Source of the DNA: Paraburkholderia sp. NMBU_R16
GTDB taxonomy: Bacteria > Pseudomonadota > Gammaproteobacteria > Burkholderiales > Burkholderiaceae
Reading direction: 5' to 3'
Assembly (NCBI RefSeq): GCF_013282575.1
Contig: NZ_JAAAYE010000005.1
Location: forward strand, 1 to 64,000
Length of the DNA: 64,000 bases
Shown here: one piece after another, positions 56,108 through 64,000 of the stretch
Position numbering within the stretch: the stretch's first letter is position 1
How the letters are laid out: each line of letters starts with the position of its first letter
The notes under the pieces: model-generated
Told to the model about the DNA's origin: nothing
Database searches by the model: none
Seen by the model: only the letters and a program-made list of their open reading frames with translations
Program-made: the position numbers and the translations under genes

Positions 56108-56794
56108 ATGGAAGATAGAGATCAAACACTCCTATTGCTCGATCTCGACGGCACATTGATCGACACTCCCCACTATCAAGCTTGGGACTACGCCGCACGT
56201 CAGTTCGGTGTCGATGATCTTAGCTACGCAGAATACGTCGCTTACATCGCTGGAAGGCCCCGTCTGGAAGGCGCGTCTCGGCTCATAGAGTTGAAGAGAA
56301 ACTGTCGTCGCGTAGATACGCGCCGCCCACAAGATAGCTGGGTATTGGCAGAGTCCAAGCAAGCCGAGTTCTTGCGGCTGTCTGAAGACACTCGACTCTT
56401 CGATGATGCACTCCGACTGCTGCACCGACTAGAGACATCGCAGCTGCGAGTCCGTTTTTACACCGCTTCCGAGAACGCAGCTCGACTGTTCACAACTGCG
56501 TTGCGTAGATCCGGGAAATCGCTTTGCCCACAACAGTCGGTGGTGCAGCAACAGGAAGGCCAGACGCGAGGGGAGCTGTTTCTGCAACTTGCCGGCGAAA
56601 GTGCAGCGGCCGCGGTAACGCTTGTCGACGATGCGCCACATGCAGTTGATGCCGCTTGTGCCATCGGCCTGAGCGCGTATCAGATTCGCAGAAGTCCATT
56701 CCAGCCGCCCCCCACTCATTCGGGTGCACGCATTCTTCCGTCACTGGACTGCATTCCTGTGCCGATCAACGTCACTGTAGGGGGTTTAAAATGA
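56108..56794 (+). CDS. HAD-superfamily hydrolase, beta-phosphoglucomutase-like
   Basis: A 228-residue HAD protein. Motif I is LLDLDGTLID (nucleophile and acid/base Asp near residues 12-14). A helical cap resembling beta-phosphoglucomutase follows (AWDYAARQFG, AGRPR), then RFYTASEN as motif II and LVDDAPHAVDAA as motif IV. It could be a sugar-phosphate phosphatase or a beta-phosphoglucomutase; the latter would pair naturally with the GH65 phosphorylase two genes on. It begins three bases after the nucleotidyltransferase gene and ends in an ATGA overlap with the epimerase gene. Confidence 0.82.
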   Translation: MEDRDQTLLLLDLDGTLIDTPHYQAWDYAARQFGVDDLSYAEYVAYIAGRPRLEGASRLIELKRNCRRVDTRRPQDSWVLAESKQAEFLRLSEDTRLFDDALRLLHRLETSQLRVRFYTASENAARLFTTALRRSGKSLCPQQSVVQQQEGQTRGELFLQLAGESAAAAVTLVDDAPHAVDAACAIGLSAYQIRRSPFQPPPTHSGARILPSLDCIPVPINVTVGGLK

Positions 56795-57837
56795 CAGAGC
56801 ATGCATGCATCCTTGTAACAGGCGGCACCGGATATGTTGGCGCGCGGCTAGTGCCTAAACTACTGGCGAGCGGCTATCGCGTAAGGGTCCTGGACGCCCA
56901 GTTCTTCCCGAACGGACTTAACCGATTCCTCGGTGACACTCGCTTGGAGTTGGTCCGAGGAGATATCCGCGATCAAGCGATCGTTGAGCGCGCCCTGAGT
57001 GGAATCAACGCCGTCATACATCTTGCCGCGGTAGCAAACGACCCCAGCTTTAATACGGATCCGGCGCTGAGTCGATCAATAAACTTCGATTGCCTTCCGT
57101 ATCTAGTAAAAACCGCAAAACGCCTGGGTTGCCAACGCTTCATTTATGCGTCCTCAGCCAGCGTCTATGGCATCAATAACGAACCCATTGTCGATGAGAA
57201 TCAACCGTGTTTGCCTATCACTGACTACAACCGATACAAAGCGGAAGGAGAAAAAATTCTTTTCGACATAACGGGCCCGTCTTTCGAAACAGTCGCAGTT
57301 CGGGCCGCAACCGTTTGCGGCTGGTCGCCAAGGCAGCGTTTAGACTTGACCGTTAACATCCTCACAGCCAACGCACTCGCAAACGGAAAAATTACGGTCT
57401 TTGGCGGTCAACAGTACCGGCCCAACGTTCACATCAACGATCTTTGCAGGATATACACACTACTTGTCCAACGGGAATCGCTGGGTAGTCTCTGCGGACG
57501 AGCGGTCAACGTTGGTCAGGAGAATCACTCAGTGGCCGATATCGCGATGCAGGTCAAAGGCATTGTCGATAGCTACTACAATGCGAACATACCGATCGCA
57601 ACGGCAGCCTCCGATGACGTTCGGTCTTATAGACTCGATTCGAGCCTTGTGCGGCGAGAGCTTGACTTCCAGTTTGTCCATACCATCCGCGACGCAGTTC
57701 TGGAAATATGTGAGCAATGGCAATCAGGATGGTTCAACGACAGTAGGAACATTCTGACGGATCCTCGCTACCACAACCTCTTAAACATCCAATCTGCTGA
57801 CTGGTCTTTCGCTTCGTCCGTGAGTTGCCCATGCTAA
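56791..57837 (+). CDS. NAD-dependent sugar epimerase/dehydratase
   Basis: A 348-residue extended SDR. TGGTGYVG (residues 10-17) binds NAD. The catalytic Ser-Tyr-Lys is seen in YASSASVYG and YNRYKAEGE. The C-terminal half has the family block RPNVHINDLCR. It would modify a nucleotide- or phospho-sugar, probably the product of the nucleotidyltransferase. It starts by ATGA overlap with the HAD gene and overlaps the start of the GH65 gene by 13 bases. Confidence 0.88.
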   Translation: MTEHACILVTGGTGYVGARLVPKLLASGYRVRVLDAQFFPNGLNRFLGDTRLELVRGDIRDQAIVERALSGINAVIHLAAVANDPSFNTDPALSRSINFDCLPYLVKTAKRLGCQRFIYASSASVYGINNEPIVDENQPCLPITDYNRYKAEGEKILFDITGPSFETVAVRAATVCGWSPRQRLDLTVNILTANALANGKITVFGGQQYRPNVHINDLCRIYTLLVQRESLGSLCGRAVNVGQENHSVADIAMQVKGIVDSYYNANIPIATAASDDVRSYRLDSSLVRRELDFQFVHTIRDAVLEICEQWQSGWFNDSRNILTDPRYHNLLNIQSADWSFASSVSCPC

Positions 57838-60101
57838 TCGTTTCTTGCGGTAAAAAAAGCGAACAAGTGACGGACCTGCGTCCGGCATCATGTGCATTTG
57901 TTTCATGTGTGACGACGTTGGCCAATGCTCTCATCGGCGTACGTCCACACGTTCCGGGCGCAACCGAGCGAGCTCAGCGAGTACAACTGCTAGCAAATGG
58001 GGTATATGCAGCCGGTGTGGGAGTGTCGCGCGAAATTGTGTCGCTGCCCGCGCCGCGAATTCTCCGGATCTACGACGTCGAGACCGGAGAGTCCGCGCGT
58101 CCTCAAGCAGGAGTAACGGGCAAAGTCACGCTCCGTCTCGATAGCGCATCCGTTACGAGCACGGAGTACTTGCATGTTGGTCAGCAAGCGTTCGAATTGA
58201 TCGTGCGGCAGTTTGTAAATGTACCCGGCCGCCCGGAAGTCTCGATGGTCATAGAGCTGCAACAGACAAATAGCGAGGTTAGCGAACCGCGTCGACTGCG
58301 ACTGGACTATGGGATCGATACATCGGCGGTCAATGAATATCTCGGCACCTTCTCACAGCTAACGGCTCGCCATTATGACGTCGAGCGGTGCGAATGCGGC
58401 CGTGACGGTTTCAGCGCTCTTCTCGTTACAGAAGAACATCGATTGTGCTATGACGTCAACATTCAACGGTTACCGACGTCCACCAGCGTTGTCAAGGCAT
58501 GGCAGCATTCGGACTGCGGCTGCACCATTTCTACGACCTTCGACTTCTCTACCGAGCGCCATCATCGATTAGTCGCGCAGTGGCAAGTGCGTTCGAGATT
58601 CGCCCAATCGGGGTTAGGCATGCCAGCAATGGCACCCAACTTCTCAACGATCGAAAGCGAGCATCTAGCCCGATGGAAAAATTTATGGGGTAACCATAAC
58701 GTTTCAATCAGTGCAAATGGCGATCCAGTTGAAATAGGGATGAAATATTGCATTTTTCAATTATTGCAACATGGCATCGACTCGCACTATCACCCACACG
58801 GATTTATTTCTCCAGCACGAGGACTAACCAGCACCTATCATTCAGGATCCACATTTTTCGATACTGAGCTTCATAAATGCATATTTTGGATCTGGAACGA
58901 CCCGCGCGTAGCCCGATCGATGATAGATTATCGTTATAATCATATTGAGAAAGCGATCGAATTCGCTATGTCAACAGGCTTTTCCGGGGCCCGCTATCCC
59001 GAGGCATCAAACGACCGCGGATCGGAAAACGGGCCCCACTATATCCTGTCATATCCGCATCGAGCATTGAAAAGAGAATGGAGCGTCGAGGAAGTTCTAC
59101 ACATCTCTGCGGATGTCTGCTACGCCCTAAATAGGTACTGGATGGCAACAGGTGATGACGCGTATATGAATTTTAGAGGCAGCAGAATCGCCATCGAATG
59201 CGCCAGATTTTCTGCCTCCGTATTTACTTGGTCAAACGATAAGCAAGCCTACGTCACGAAGCGCATAATGGGCCCGGACGAATATCACTACCACGTTGAC
59301 AACAGCTTCTTCACGAACTATCTCCTAAAATGGTGCCTCGAATTTACCCTTTCACTAGTCGATCAGGGGTTTATTCGCGACGCGACAATAAGTGAGATTG
59401 CGCACTGGAGGGCAATCATCAAGGATGTATACCTACCATGGATGAACGTTGACGGCGTGTTGATTCCGGAGGAATTTGATGGATACGCGATGCTACCCGA
59501 AACAGGCCTTAGACTTGCGAAGATGAGTGGGCCAAGATTTTTGAACGAAAGGGAGAAAGAATCGTCTGAAAAATTAGAGAACTTCGATACCAAGCTTGTA
59601 AAGCAGGCGGATATTATCCTACTCATGTCGCTCTTCCCCGACGATTTTTCGCATGAGGTCAAGCAAGCGGCATTCAAGTTCTATGAACCCCGTACGGTCC
59701 ACGAATCGTCGCTTAGCCATGGTCCTCATGCGGTAGTCGCCGCAGACATCGGCGCAACTGAGGCGTGCGCCTTATTCATAACGCGCGCGAGCCGCTATAA
59801 CCTGGACTTCATGCCGGTCACGGACTACAGCAATGGTCTGCACCTTTCCGCGTACGCAGGTGCATGGCAGGGGCTCGTTGAGGGGCTTGCCGGACTTCGT
59901 GTCGATGGGAACCGGCTCTTTTTCCGGCCACAGTTGCCGGGACACTGGAATTCATACCGGTTCGCCCTCCATTTTCGAGGGCAACAGATTAGGATCACGG
60001 TTCCCGCAAATGACGTAATTTGCATTGACTCCGAGGGCGACAAATTCCCTGTCAAACGTCACTCCGATGGCCGAGTCTACATTTGCGGTGAGCCGGAATG
60101 A
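57825..60101 (+). CDS. Glycoside hydrolase family 65-type disaccharide phosphorylase
   Basis: A 758-residue GH65 protein. The catalytic acid is Glu486 in MGPDEYHYHVDNSFFTN, and the phosphate-binding KQAD and HESSLSHGPH motifs are intact, so it should be an inverting phosphorylase rather than a hydrolase. Members act on maltose, trehalose, kojibiose or nigerose with beta-glucose-1-phosphate as product or donor. In this operon it could build or break a glucoside of the island sugar. No signal peptide. Translation is coupled to the genes on both sides (13-base overlap before, ATGA after). Codon use is plainly AT-richer than the backbone. Confidence 0.88.
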   Translation: MPMLIVSCGKKSEQVTDLRPASCAFVSCVTTLANALIGVRPHVPGATERAQRVQLLANGVYAAGVGVSREIVSLPAPRILRIYDVETGESARPQAGVTGKVTLRLDSASVTSTEYLHVGQQAFELIVRQFVNVPGRPEVSMVIELQQTNSEVSEPRRLRLDYGIDTSAVNEYLGTFSQLTARHYDVERCECGRDGFSALLVTEEHRLCYDVNIQRLPTSTSVVKAWQHSDCGCTISTTFDFSTERHHRLVAQWQVRSRFAQSGLGMPAMAPNFSTIESEHLARWKNLWGNHNVSISANGDPVEIGMKYCIFQLLQHGIDSHYHPHGFISPARGLTSTYHSGSTFFDTELHKCIFWIWNDPRVARSMIDYRYNHIEKAIEFAMSTGFSGARYPEASNDRGSENGPHYILSYPHRALKREWSVEEVLHISADVCYALNRYWMATGDDAYMNFRGSRIAIECARFSASVFTWSNDKQAYVTKRIMGPDEYHYHVDNSFFTNYLLKWCLEFTLSLVDQGFIRDATISEIAHWRAIIKDVYLPWMNVDGVLIPEEFDGYAMLPETGLRLAKMSGPRFLNEREKESSEKLENFDTKLVKQADIILLMSLFPDDFSHEVKQAAFKFYEPRTVHESSLSHGPHAVVAADIGATEACALFITRASRYNLDFMPVTDYSNGLHLSAYAGAWQGLVEGLAGLRVDGNRLFFRPQLPGHWNSYRFALHFRGQQIRITVPANDVICIDSEGDKFPVKRHSDGRVYICGEPE

Positions 60102-61327
60102 CTTCACTAGCCAAACGCGTCTCAATCTATCGCGACGCGCTACATTTCCAGTCATTTCGGAAGTTGTTGATCGGTCAAGGACTGTCCATGGCAGGCGACG
60201 CAATCTGTTTGGCAGCTCTGCCCATTGCCATAATTCGCGCTGGCTTCGGCGGCGAGACTTTAGGTTTTATCCTAGCTGCGGTTGGAATCGGCACGGTCAT
60301 CGGTGCTGTCGCTGGAGGCATGCTGGCAGACAGAAGGTCCCCAAAGCGGGTCCTTATAGCCACAGACATTGCGAGAGGCACGGCGCAACTTATGGTCGTC
60401 GCGCTTATAGCATCTGGCTGCCCATCGTGGAGCTTAGTGCTAGCCTATCTTGCATTCGGTATTGGCATCGGCGTCTCCCGCCCATGCACCCAGGTTCTCC
60501 TCGTAAACCTGCTACCGAAGCAGGCCTTGGTTGCAGGTAACGGAGCAATCAACTTTATCGACAATTTCGTCGCGGTGATCTTTCCTGCCACCCTAGGAAT
60601 CCTGATCATTTTGTGGGACCCAGTATGGGGAGTGCTGATCGACGGCATCACCTTCTTCGCAGCGGCCATTTTCACCGCGTTGCTACCTAACGAGACCAAA
60701 CTTCAATCCGAGGATGAATTTTCAATTCGCGAAGCACTGAACGGAGTAGCAGTCGTCACGCGCAACCCCGAGCTGCTACTCGGTTTCGCCGCTACCGTGG
60801 TCGTGAATGTCCTGTGCTTCCCAGTCTTTCTGGTCGTAGCTCCATATGCGGTGACCGAACGCTTTAGCGATGCGATGTGGGGCGTTTGTCTCGCCGCCTC
60901 AGGCCTCGGCGCGTGTATTGGATCTATAGTCACCGTACTCGCTTCGGGCCATCGACACCTGCCGTTGCTGACGCTGGGGTGCGGCCTCTTTCTTGGGAGC
61001 GCCATGGCCTTGCTGGGAATGGGTGGCTTCGCCTGGATGGCTGTCTTGGGAGCAACGTTTGTCGGGTTCGTCGAGGCATCATGGCTCACTGGCTGGGCAA
61101 CCGCGATGCAAACGCTTTCTCCTGAGAAAGATCTCGGTAAAGTCGTAGCGGTCGACACGCTCATTACCAGCGGAGCGCACCCGTTCATCTATCTCGGTGG
61201 CGGCCTCGTCGGTGAAGCAGTTGGTTATTCACATGCACTGATAATCGCTGCCGTCATTAGTACAATCGGAACCGTCACGATTGGTCTGCTTACGACTAGT
61301 CGAAAAAGGCGAGGAAAGGCCAAATGA
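60098..61327 (+). CDS. MFS transporter, likely exporter
   Basis: A 409-residue membrane protein with about 12 hydrophobic segments and the loop 2-3 motif GGMLADRRSPKRVL (residues 73-86), which is typical of MFS drug or metabolite exporters of the enterobactin-exporter/MdfA-like kind. In this operon it most likely exports the finished product and gives self-protection. It starts within the stop codon of the GH65 gene (ATGA) and ends in an ATGA overlap with the last aminotransferase gene. Confidence 0.87.
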   Translation: MTSLAKRVSIYRDALHFQSFRKLLIGQGLSMAGDAICLAALPIAIIRAGFGGETLGFILAAVGIGTVIGAVAGGMLADRRSPKRVLIATDIARGTAQLMVVALIASGCPSWSLVLAYLAFGIGIGVSRPCTQVLLVNLLPKQALVAGNGAINFIDNFVAVIFPATLGILIILWDPVWGVLIDGITFFAAAIFTALLPNETKLQSEDEFSIREALNGVAVVTRNPELLLGFAATVVVNVLCFPVFLVVAPYAVTERFSDAMWGVCLAASGLGACIGSIVTVLASGHRHLPLLTLGCGLFLGSAMALLGMGGFAWMAVLGATFVGFVEASWLTGWATAMQTLSPEKDLGKVVAVDTLITSGAHPFIYLGGGLVGEAVGYSHALIIAAVISTIGTVTIGLLTTSRKRRGKAK

Positions 61328-62421
61328 TCCAATGCAACAACGTCGAAGAACAAGCGCGAGATCTGTCTGGACTCATCTTCGAGCGATGGCGCCATGTCCT
61401 CACGGAAGGAGAATTCGTGCTCGGCAGTGAAGTATCTCAGTTCGAAACGTGGATGTCGAATCGGTGCGGCGGGGCCTTTGCCGTATCAATGAACTCCGGT
61501 ACCGACGCTCTGATTCTCGCGCTGCGCGGCCTAGGAATAGGGCCTGGCGACGAGGTCATCACCTGCTCGAATACGTTCGTGGCAACCGTCGGAGCGATAG
61601 TTGCCATCGGCGCGCAGCCTGTACTTGCCGATGTCGGGGAAGACGAACTCGTTAACGTTGATACGATTGCACCGCTTCTAAATGACCGCACAAGGGCGGT
61701 TATACCGGTTCATCTCCGGGGACGGCCGGCAGACATCGACTCCATCTTGACGCTGTGCCGCGCCCGCGACGGCATAGCCGTGATCGAAGATTGTGCCCAA
61801 GCGATCGGGACTACGATCAGAGGTCGTCAAGTTGGGACTTCTAGCGATGCGGCGGCGTTCTCACTACACCCATTGAAAACACTCGGCGGATTGGGAGACG
61901 GCGGCGTTCTCGTCACGACCAGCGCAAAACTCGCGGCCTATGCAAGAAATGCTCGAAATCACGGCTTAGCGACTCGCAACGAATCCGTCATGTTTGGAAT
62001 TAACTCACGCCTTGACTCGTTGCAGGCCGCTGCGCTGAATGTCAAAGCTCAACGCCTTGATCAATGGCTGCACCGCAGAAGGGAAATCGCTGCCTTCTAC
62101 GATGAAAGGCTTGTAGAGACCGCAACAGGAATCGATCTAGCAAAAGGAAAACGCGGGAGTTCTTACTATCACTACGTCGTGAAATCAGGGCAGCGCGAGA
62201 AACTTCAAGAGTATCTCTCCAAGCATGGCATTCACACATCAGTCCACTATCCAACACCCGTTCACTACCAAAAAGCATGGAGATCGACTCAGCCATCCGT
62301 CGTACTTCCTACCACCGAGCGATTGGCACGCGAGATCCTAACGATTCCATGTCATCACCATCTTTCGGACGGTGATGTCGAAAAAATCGCGCTGGCAATT
62401 CGACGATTCGACTCTGCCTAG
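61324..62421 (+). CDS. DegT/DnrJ/EryC1-type sugar aminotransferase
   Basis: A 365-residue PLP aminotransferase. The PLP Lys is Lys185 in SLHPLKTLGGLGDGG; MNSGTDALILALRGLG and VIEDCAQAIG are family blocks. These enzymes aminate keto-sugars, usually nucleotide-linked; NtdA of kanosamine synthesis is a relative that acts on a sugar phosphate. It is the last gene of the island operon and the second aminotransferase in it, so the product probably carries two amino groups or the two enzymes act on different precursors. Confidence 0.9.
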   Translation: MIQCNNVEEQARDLSGLIFERWRHVLTEGEFVLGSEVSQFETWMSNRCGGAFAVSMNSGTDALILALRGLGIGPGDEVITCSNTFVATVGAIVAIGAQPVLADVGEDELVNVDTIAPLLNDRTRAVIPVHLRGRPADIDSILTLCRARDGIAVIEDCAQAIGTTIRGRQVGTSSDAAAFSLHPLKTLGGLGDGGVLVTTSAKLAAYARNARNHGLATRNESVMFGINSRLDSLQAAALNVKAQRLDQWLHRRREIAAFYDERLVETATGIDLAKGKRGSSYYHYVVKSGQREKLQEYLSKHGIHTSVHYPTPVHYQKAWRSTQPSVVLPTTERLAREILTIPCHHHLSDGDVEKIALAIRRFDSA

Positions 62422-62670
62422 GCGTGCCTATCGGCATTGCTGTGCGTTGACCGTCAATTAGAGCATGCGTAGACCGGCCCCAACTACTGAACCAAGACCG
62501 ACCATTGCCCTTACGCGACAACGGCAATGCCCCTGTCAAGCGTTGACGGACAAGTGACTCGAAACGCCACATACATCGTGGCGCTATCGTGCATATCATC
62601 CGCCGTCGGCACGGACGTGACCCAAGGCCTCGAAGTAGTGGCCCGACGCACATACTGAAGAGGCTTTTGA

Positions 62671-62733
62671 CGGCGGAATGCCCCTCGCGAGGCGCCGAAT
62701 GCCGTGATAATCGATTATCAGGACTACGACTAG
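62671..62733 (+). pseudogene. Possible HigB toxin C-terminal remnant
   Basis: After an in-frame stop at 62668, the frame directly before the HigA-type gene reads NAPREAPNAVIIDYQDYD and stops 10 bases before its ATG. HigB proteins end in a very similar VEIVDYH sequence at this exact position relative to higA. Only about 20 codons remain; the upstream part shows no further match. Confidence 0.35.
62705..62720. promoter_or_regulatory. 16-bp perfect palindrome TGATAATC/GATTATCA
   Basis: It lies 24 bases before the HigA-type start. It may be the antitoxin's autoregulatory operator. It also lies inside the putative HigB remnant, so coding coincidence is possible. Confidence 0.4.
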
Positions 62734-62743
62734 GAATTGCGTT

Positions 62744-63055
62744 ATGAGCCGTATCTTCAATCCGCCGCATCTTGGCGCCACGCTACGCGAAGATATATTG
62801 CCAGCACTCGGCCTGACCGTAACCCAGGCCGCGCAGCAACTCGGTGTCACGCGTTCCGCGCTTTCGCGCGTGCTCAATGAGCACGCCGCGATCTCCCCTG
62901 AAATGGCGTTGCGCATCGAAGCGTGGCTTGGCGTCGAACGAGGGGGCCGCGCCGACGTCTGGCTGGCCGGACAGACCGCCTATGATCTTTGGCAGGCACG
63001 TAAGAAAAGTGGCAAGCTGCACGTCAAGCATGCGCCCGCTGAGCCGGCACACTGA
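62744..63055 (+). CDS. higA: HigA-family antitoxin (orphan)
   Basis: A 103-residue HigA/VapI-type antitoxin. It has the N-terminal family opening (NPPHLGATLREDILPALGL), an XRE helix-turn-helix (TVTQAAQQLGVTRSALSRVL) and the C-terminal LAGQTAYDLWQARK block. AGGAA precedes the ATG. HigA normally follows a higB toxin gene; here only a possible 20-codon trace of higB remains. It may act alone as a repressor. Confidence 0.88.
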   Translation: MSRIFNPPHLGATLREDILPALGLTVTQAAQQLGVTRSALSRVLNEHAAISPEMALRIEAWLGVERGGRADVWLAGQTAYDLWQARKKSGKLHVKHAPAEPAH

Positions 63056-63167
63056 CAGCAATTGGCCGGGGTAAGAATCGACTTGAAAACTTCGATCGGC
63101 GAAACATGAAACTTCGCTCTTCTTCGATCGGCCCTGGCCGCCCACCACCCAGAGCCGATCGCCCGCC

Positions 63168-63794
63168 TCAAATCAACAACGGCGCCGCGGCATCGAGCAT
63201 GATGCGGCAGAAGTAGTCGGCAAAACTGCGGCGCACCACGATCTCATAGCTGTCGCTACCCAGCGGCACGAGCACTACCGAAGCCTTGAAATAATGGCTC
63301 TGCGCACATTGCCCCCGCGCCAATACACGCGGATGAAGATCGAGCGGACAGCCGCGCGCCAGCACGTCGCGTACATGCGTTCCACTCGCTTCCAATACCG
63401 TGTAGCCGCTCCCCACATCGACAGCCGCAGCAAACAGCCCCTGAAACGCGGCACCGAGCTTCGCTTCGAGCTGACCCACCCGCGGCTCGATCGAGCGAAC
63501 GAGCCATTCGTCCGGACCCAACCAAAGGATGTCGCACTCGCTCGCCTGCGCAACCGTATTCGGCTTCACAGGCAAGCCCGCGCCAAGCACGCTTTGCACG
63601 GCATTCATGAACGCCGGATCGCGTGCATCGCCACGGACGTTCACGAGCTCCAGAAACGGCCGCTCGCGCAGTCGAAATACATTCGATTGCTTGACCTGAC
63701 TCGCCGCAAGAAGCTCCTGCACGCCGACGAGCGGAGATTCGAGCCGTCCCTGGCCGCCGAGCGTCGCCGCATTGCCTTTCGTCTCATTCCACAT
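63168..63794 (-). CDS. soxG: Sarcosine oxidase gamma subunit
   Basis: A 208-residue SoxG of the heterotetrameric sarcosine oxidase, which oxidises sarcosine to glycine and passes the methyl group to folate. The text (RLESPLVGV; LWLGPDEWLV) matches the family. I start at the ATG at 63794, which has GGAG nine bases upstream and overlaps the soxA stop by 11 bases; an upstream ATG at 63818 lies deeper in soxA. It is the last gene of a soxBDAG operon entering from the right edge, and supplies the third demethylation of the betaine route. Confidence 0.92.
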   Translation of the reverse strand: MWNETKGNAATLGGQGRLESPLVGVQELLAASQVKQSNVFRLRERPFLELVNVRGDARDPAFMNAVQSVLGAGLPVKPNTVAQASECDILWLGPDEWLVRSIEPRVGQLEAKLGAAFQGLFAAAVDVGSGYTVLEASGTHVRDVLARGCPLDLHPRVLARGQCAQSHYFKASVVLVPLGSDSYEIVVRRSFADYFCRIMLDAAAPLLI

Positions 63795-64000
63795 GCTGAC
63801 GCACTCCTTCGGTGTCATAGAACACGGGGCTCGATATCGTCGCGTCGACGGTGCGCCCGTTCAAATCGATCGTCACTTTTTGCCCCATCTTGCCCAACCC
63901 GCCCTTCACGACCGCCAGCGCAATCGAGCGCTTCAGAATCGGGCTGTAATAGCTGGACGTGACGTGCCCCAGCATCGGCACCGGCTCTGCTGCAACGGTA
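63784..64000 (-). CDS. soxA: Sarcosine oxidase alpha subunit, C-terminal end (partial)
   Basis: Only the last 71 codons lie in the window. They encode the end of the glycine-cleavage T-like domain (PMLGHVTSSYYSPILKRSIALA, ending TEGVRQHVE), where folate binds. The 5' part, with FAD/NAD domains, is beyond the right edge. It overlaps soxG by 11 bases. Confidence 0.9.
   Translation of the reverse strand, partial: TVAAEPVPMLGHVTSSYYSPILKRSIALAVVKGGLGKMGQKVTIDLNGRTVDATISSPVFYDTEGVRQHVE

Larger units (their letters stand above)
62422..62743. other. Right boundary region of the low-GC island
   Basis: 322 bases with no intact gene. It holds an imperfect hairpin (CATTGCC near 62502 with GGCAATG near 62522) that could end the operon, a 16-bp palindrome and a short remnant that looks like the end of a HigB toxin, both listed separately. 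No insertion-sequence ends were recognised. Confidence 0.55.

Noticed and set aside
62309-62770. A 153-codon minus-strand frame at the right end of the island, considered as a transposase remnant
   Set aside because: I could not match it to any transposase motif and it overlaps the last aminotransferase gene in antisense.
1-64000. tRNA, rRNA, CRISPR arrays, integrase or attachment repeats bounding the low-GC island
   Set aside because: I looked for regularly spaced repeats, CCA-ended cloverleaf segments and integrase motifs and recognised none; a tRNA search program would be more sensitive.

Overview
This window is high-GC chromosomal DNA from a Burkholderiaceae-type betaproteobacterium (Burkholderia, Paraburkholderia or Trinickia-like). 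That placement is an inference from codon and GC style, from an icosalide-type NRPS and from the layout of the choline/betaine genes. I found no rRNA, tRNA, CRISPR array or intact insertion sequence.

Layout. (1) 1-1890: a truncated choline-sulfatase gene and a short-chain dehydrogenase. (2) 2205-17528: one 5,107-residue nonribosomal peptide synthetase. Its domain order is C(starter)-A(Leu)-T-E/C-A(Ser)-T-C-C(second starter)-A(Ser)-T-C-A(Leu)-T-TE, the architecture of the double chain-initiating icosalide synthetase of Burkholderia gladioli. Its two Ser adenylation domains lie in a 1,642-bp direct repeat that appears identical. (3) 17503-23428: a LysR regulator divergent from mmsA with a clear dyad between them, a second LysR gene, purU and a membrane acyltransferase. 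(4) 23636-38962: a run of minus-strand genes for betaine catabolism (glyA, dipeptidase, DUF5943-like, dgcA, dgcB, etfA, etfB, gbcA, gbcB, betaine-binding protein), divergent from the regulator gbdR, followed by a MocR-type regulator. (5) 39088-46430: epimerase, TetR/GST divergent pair, fdhA, betB, betA and a DUF305 protein. (6) 46466-53436: a toxin-antitoxin remnant, a molybdopterin/[2Fe-2S] oxidoreductase pair, alcohol dehydrogenase/AraC divergent pair and an aldo-keto reductase. (7) 53806-62421: a lower-GC, tightly coupled eight-gene island (class III aminotransferase with a frameshift, GNAT, nucleotidyltransferase, HAD, epimerase, GH65 phosphorylase, MFS, DegT aminotransferase). (8) 62671-64000: an orphan HigA-type antitoxin, soxG and the end of soxA.

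How it works together. betA/betB oxidise choline to glycine betaine. GbcAB, DgcAB with its ETF, and the sarcosine oxidase entered at the right edge would remove the three methyl groups. GlyA makes serine from glycine, while FdhA and PurU handle the one-carbon units. The NRPS is self-contained and would build a two-tailed lipodepsipeptide from two hydroxy fatty acids, two Leu and two Ser. The low-GC island looks horizontally acquired and may make an amino- or acylamino-sugar product that is exported; its product is unknown and it is the best candidate here for an undescribed system.
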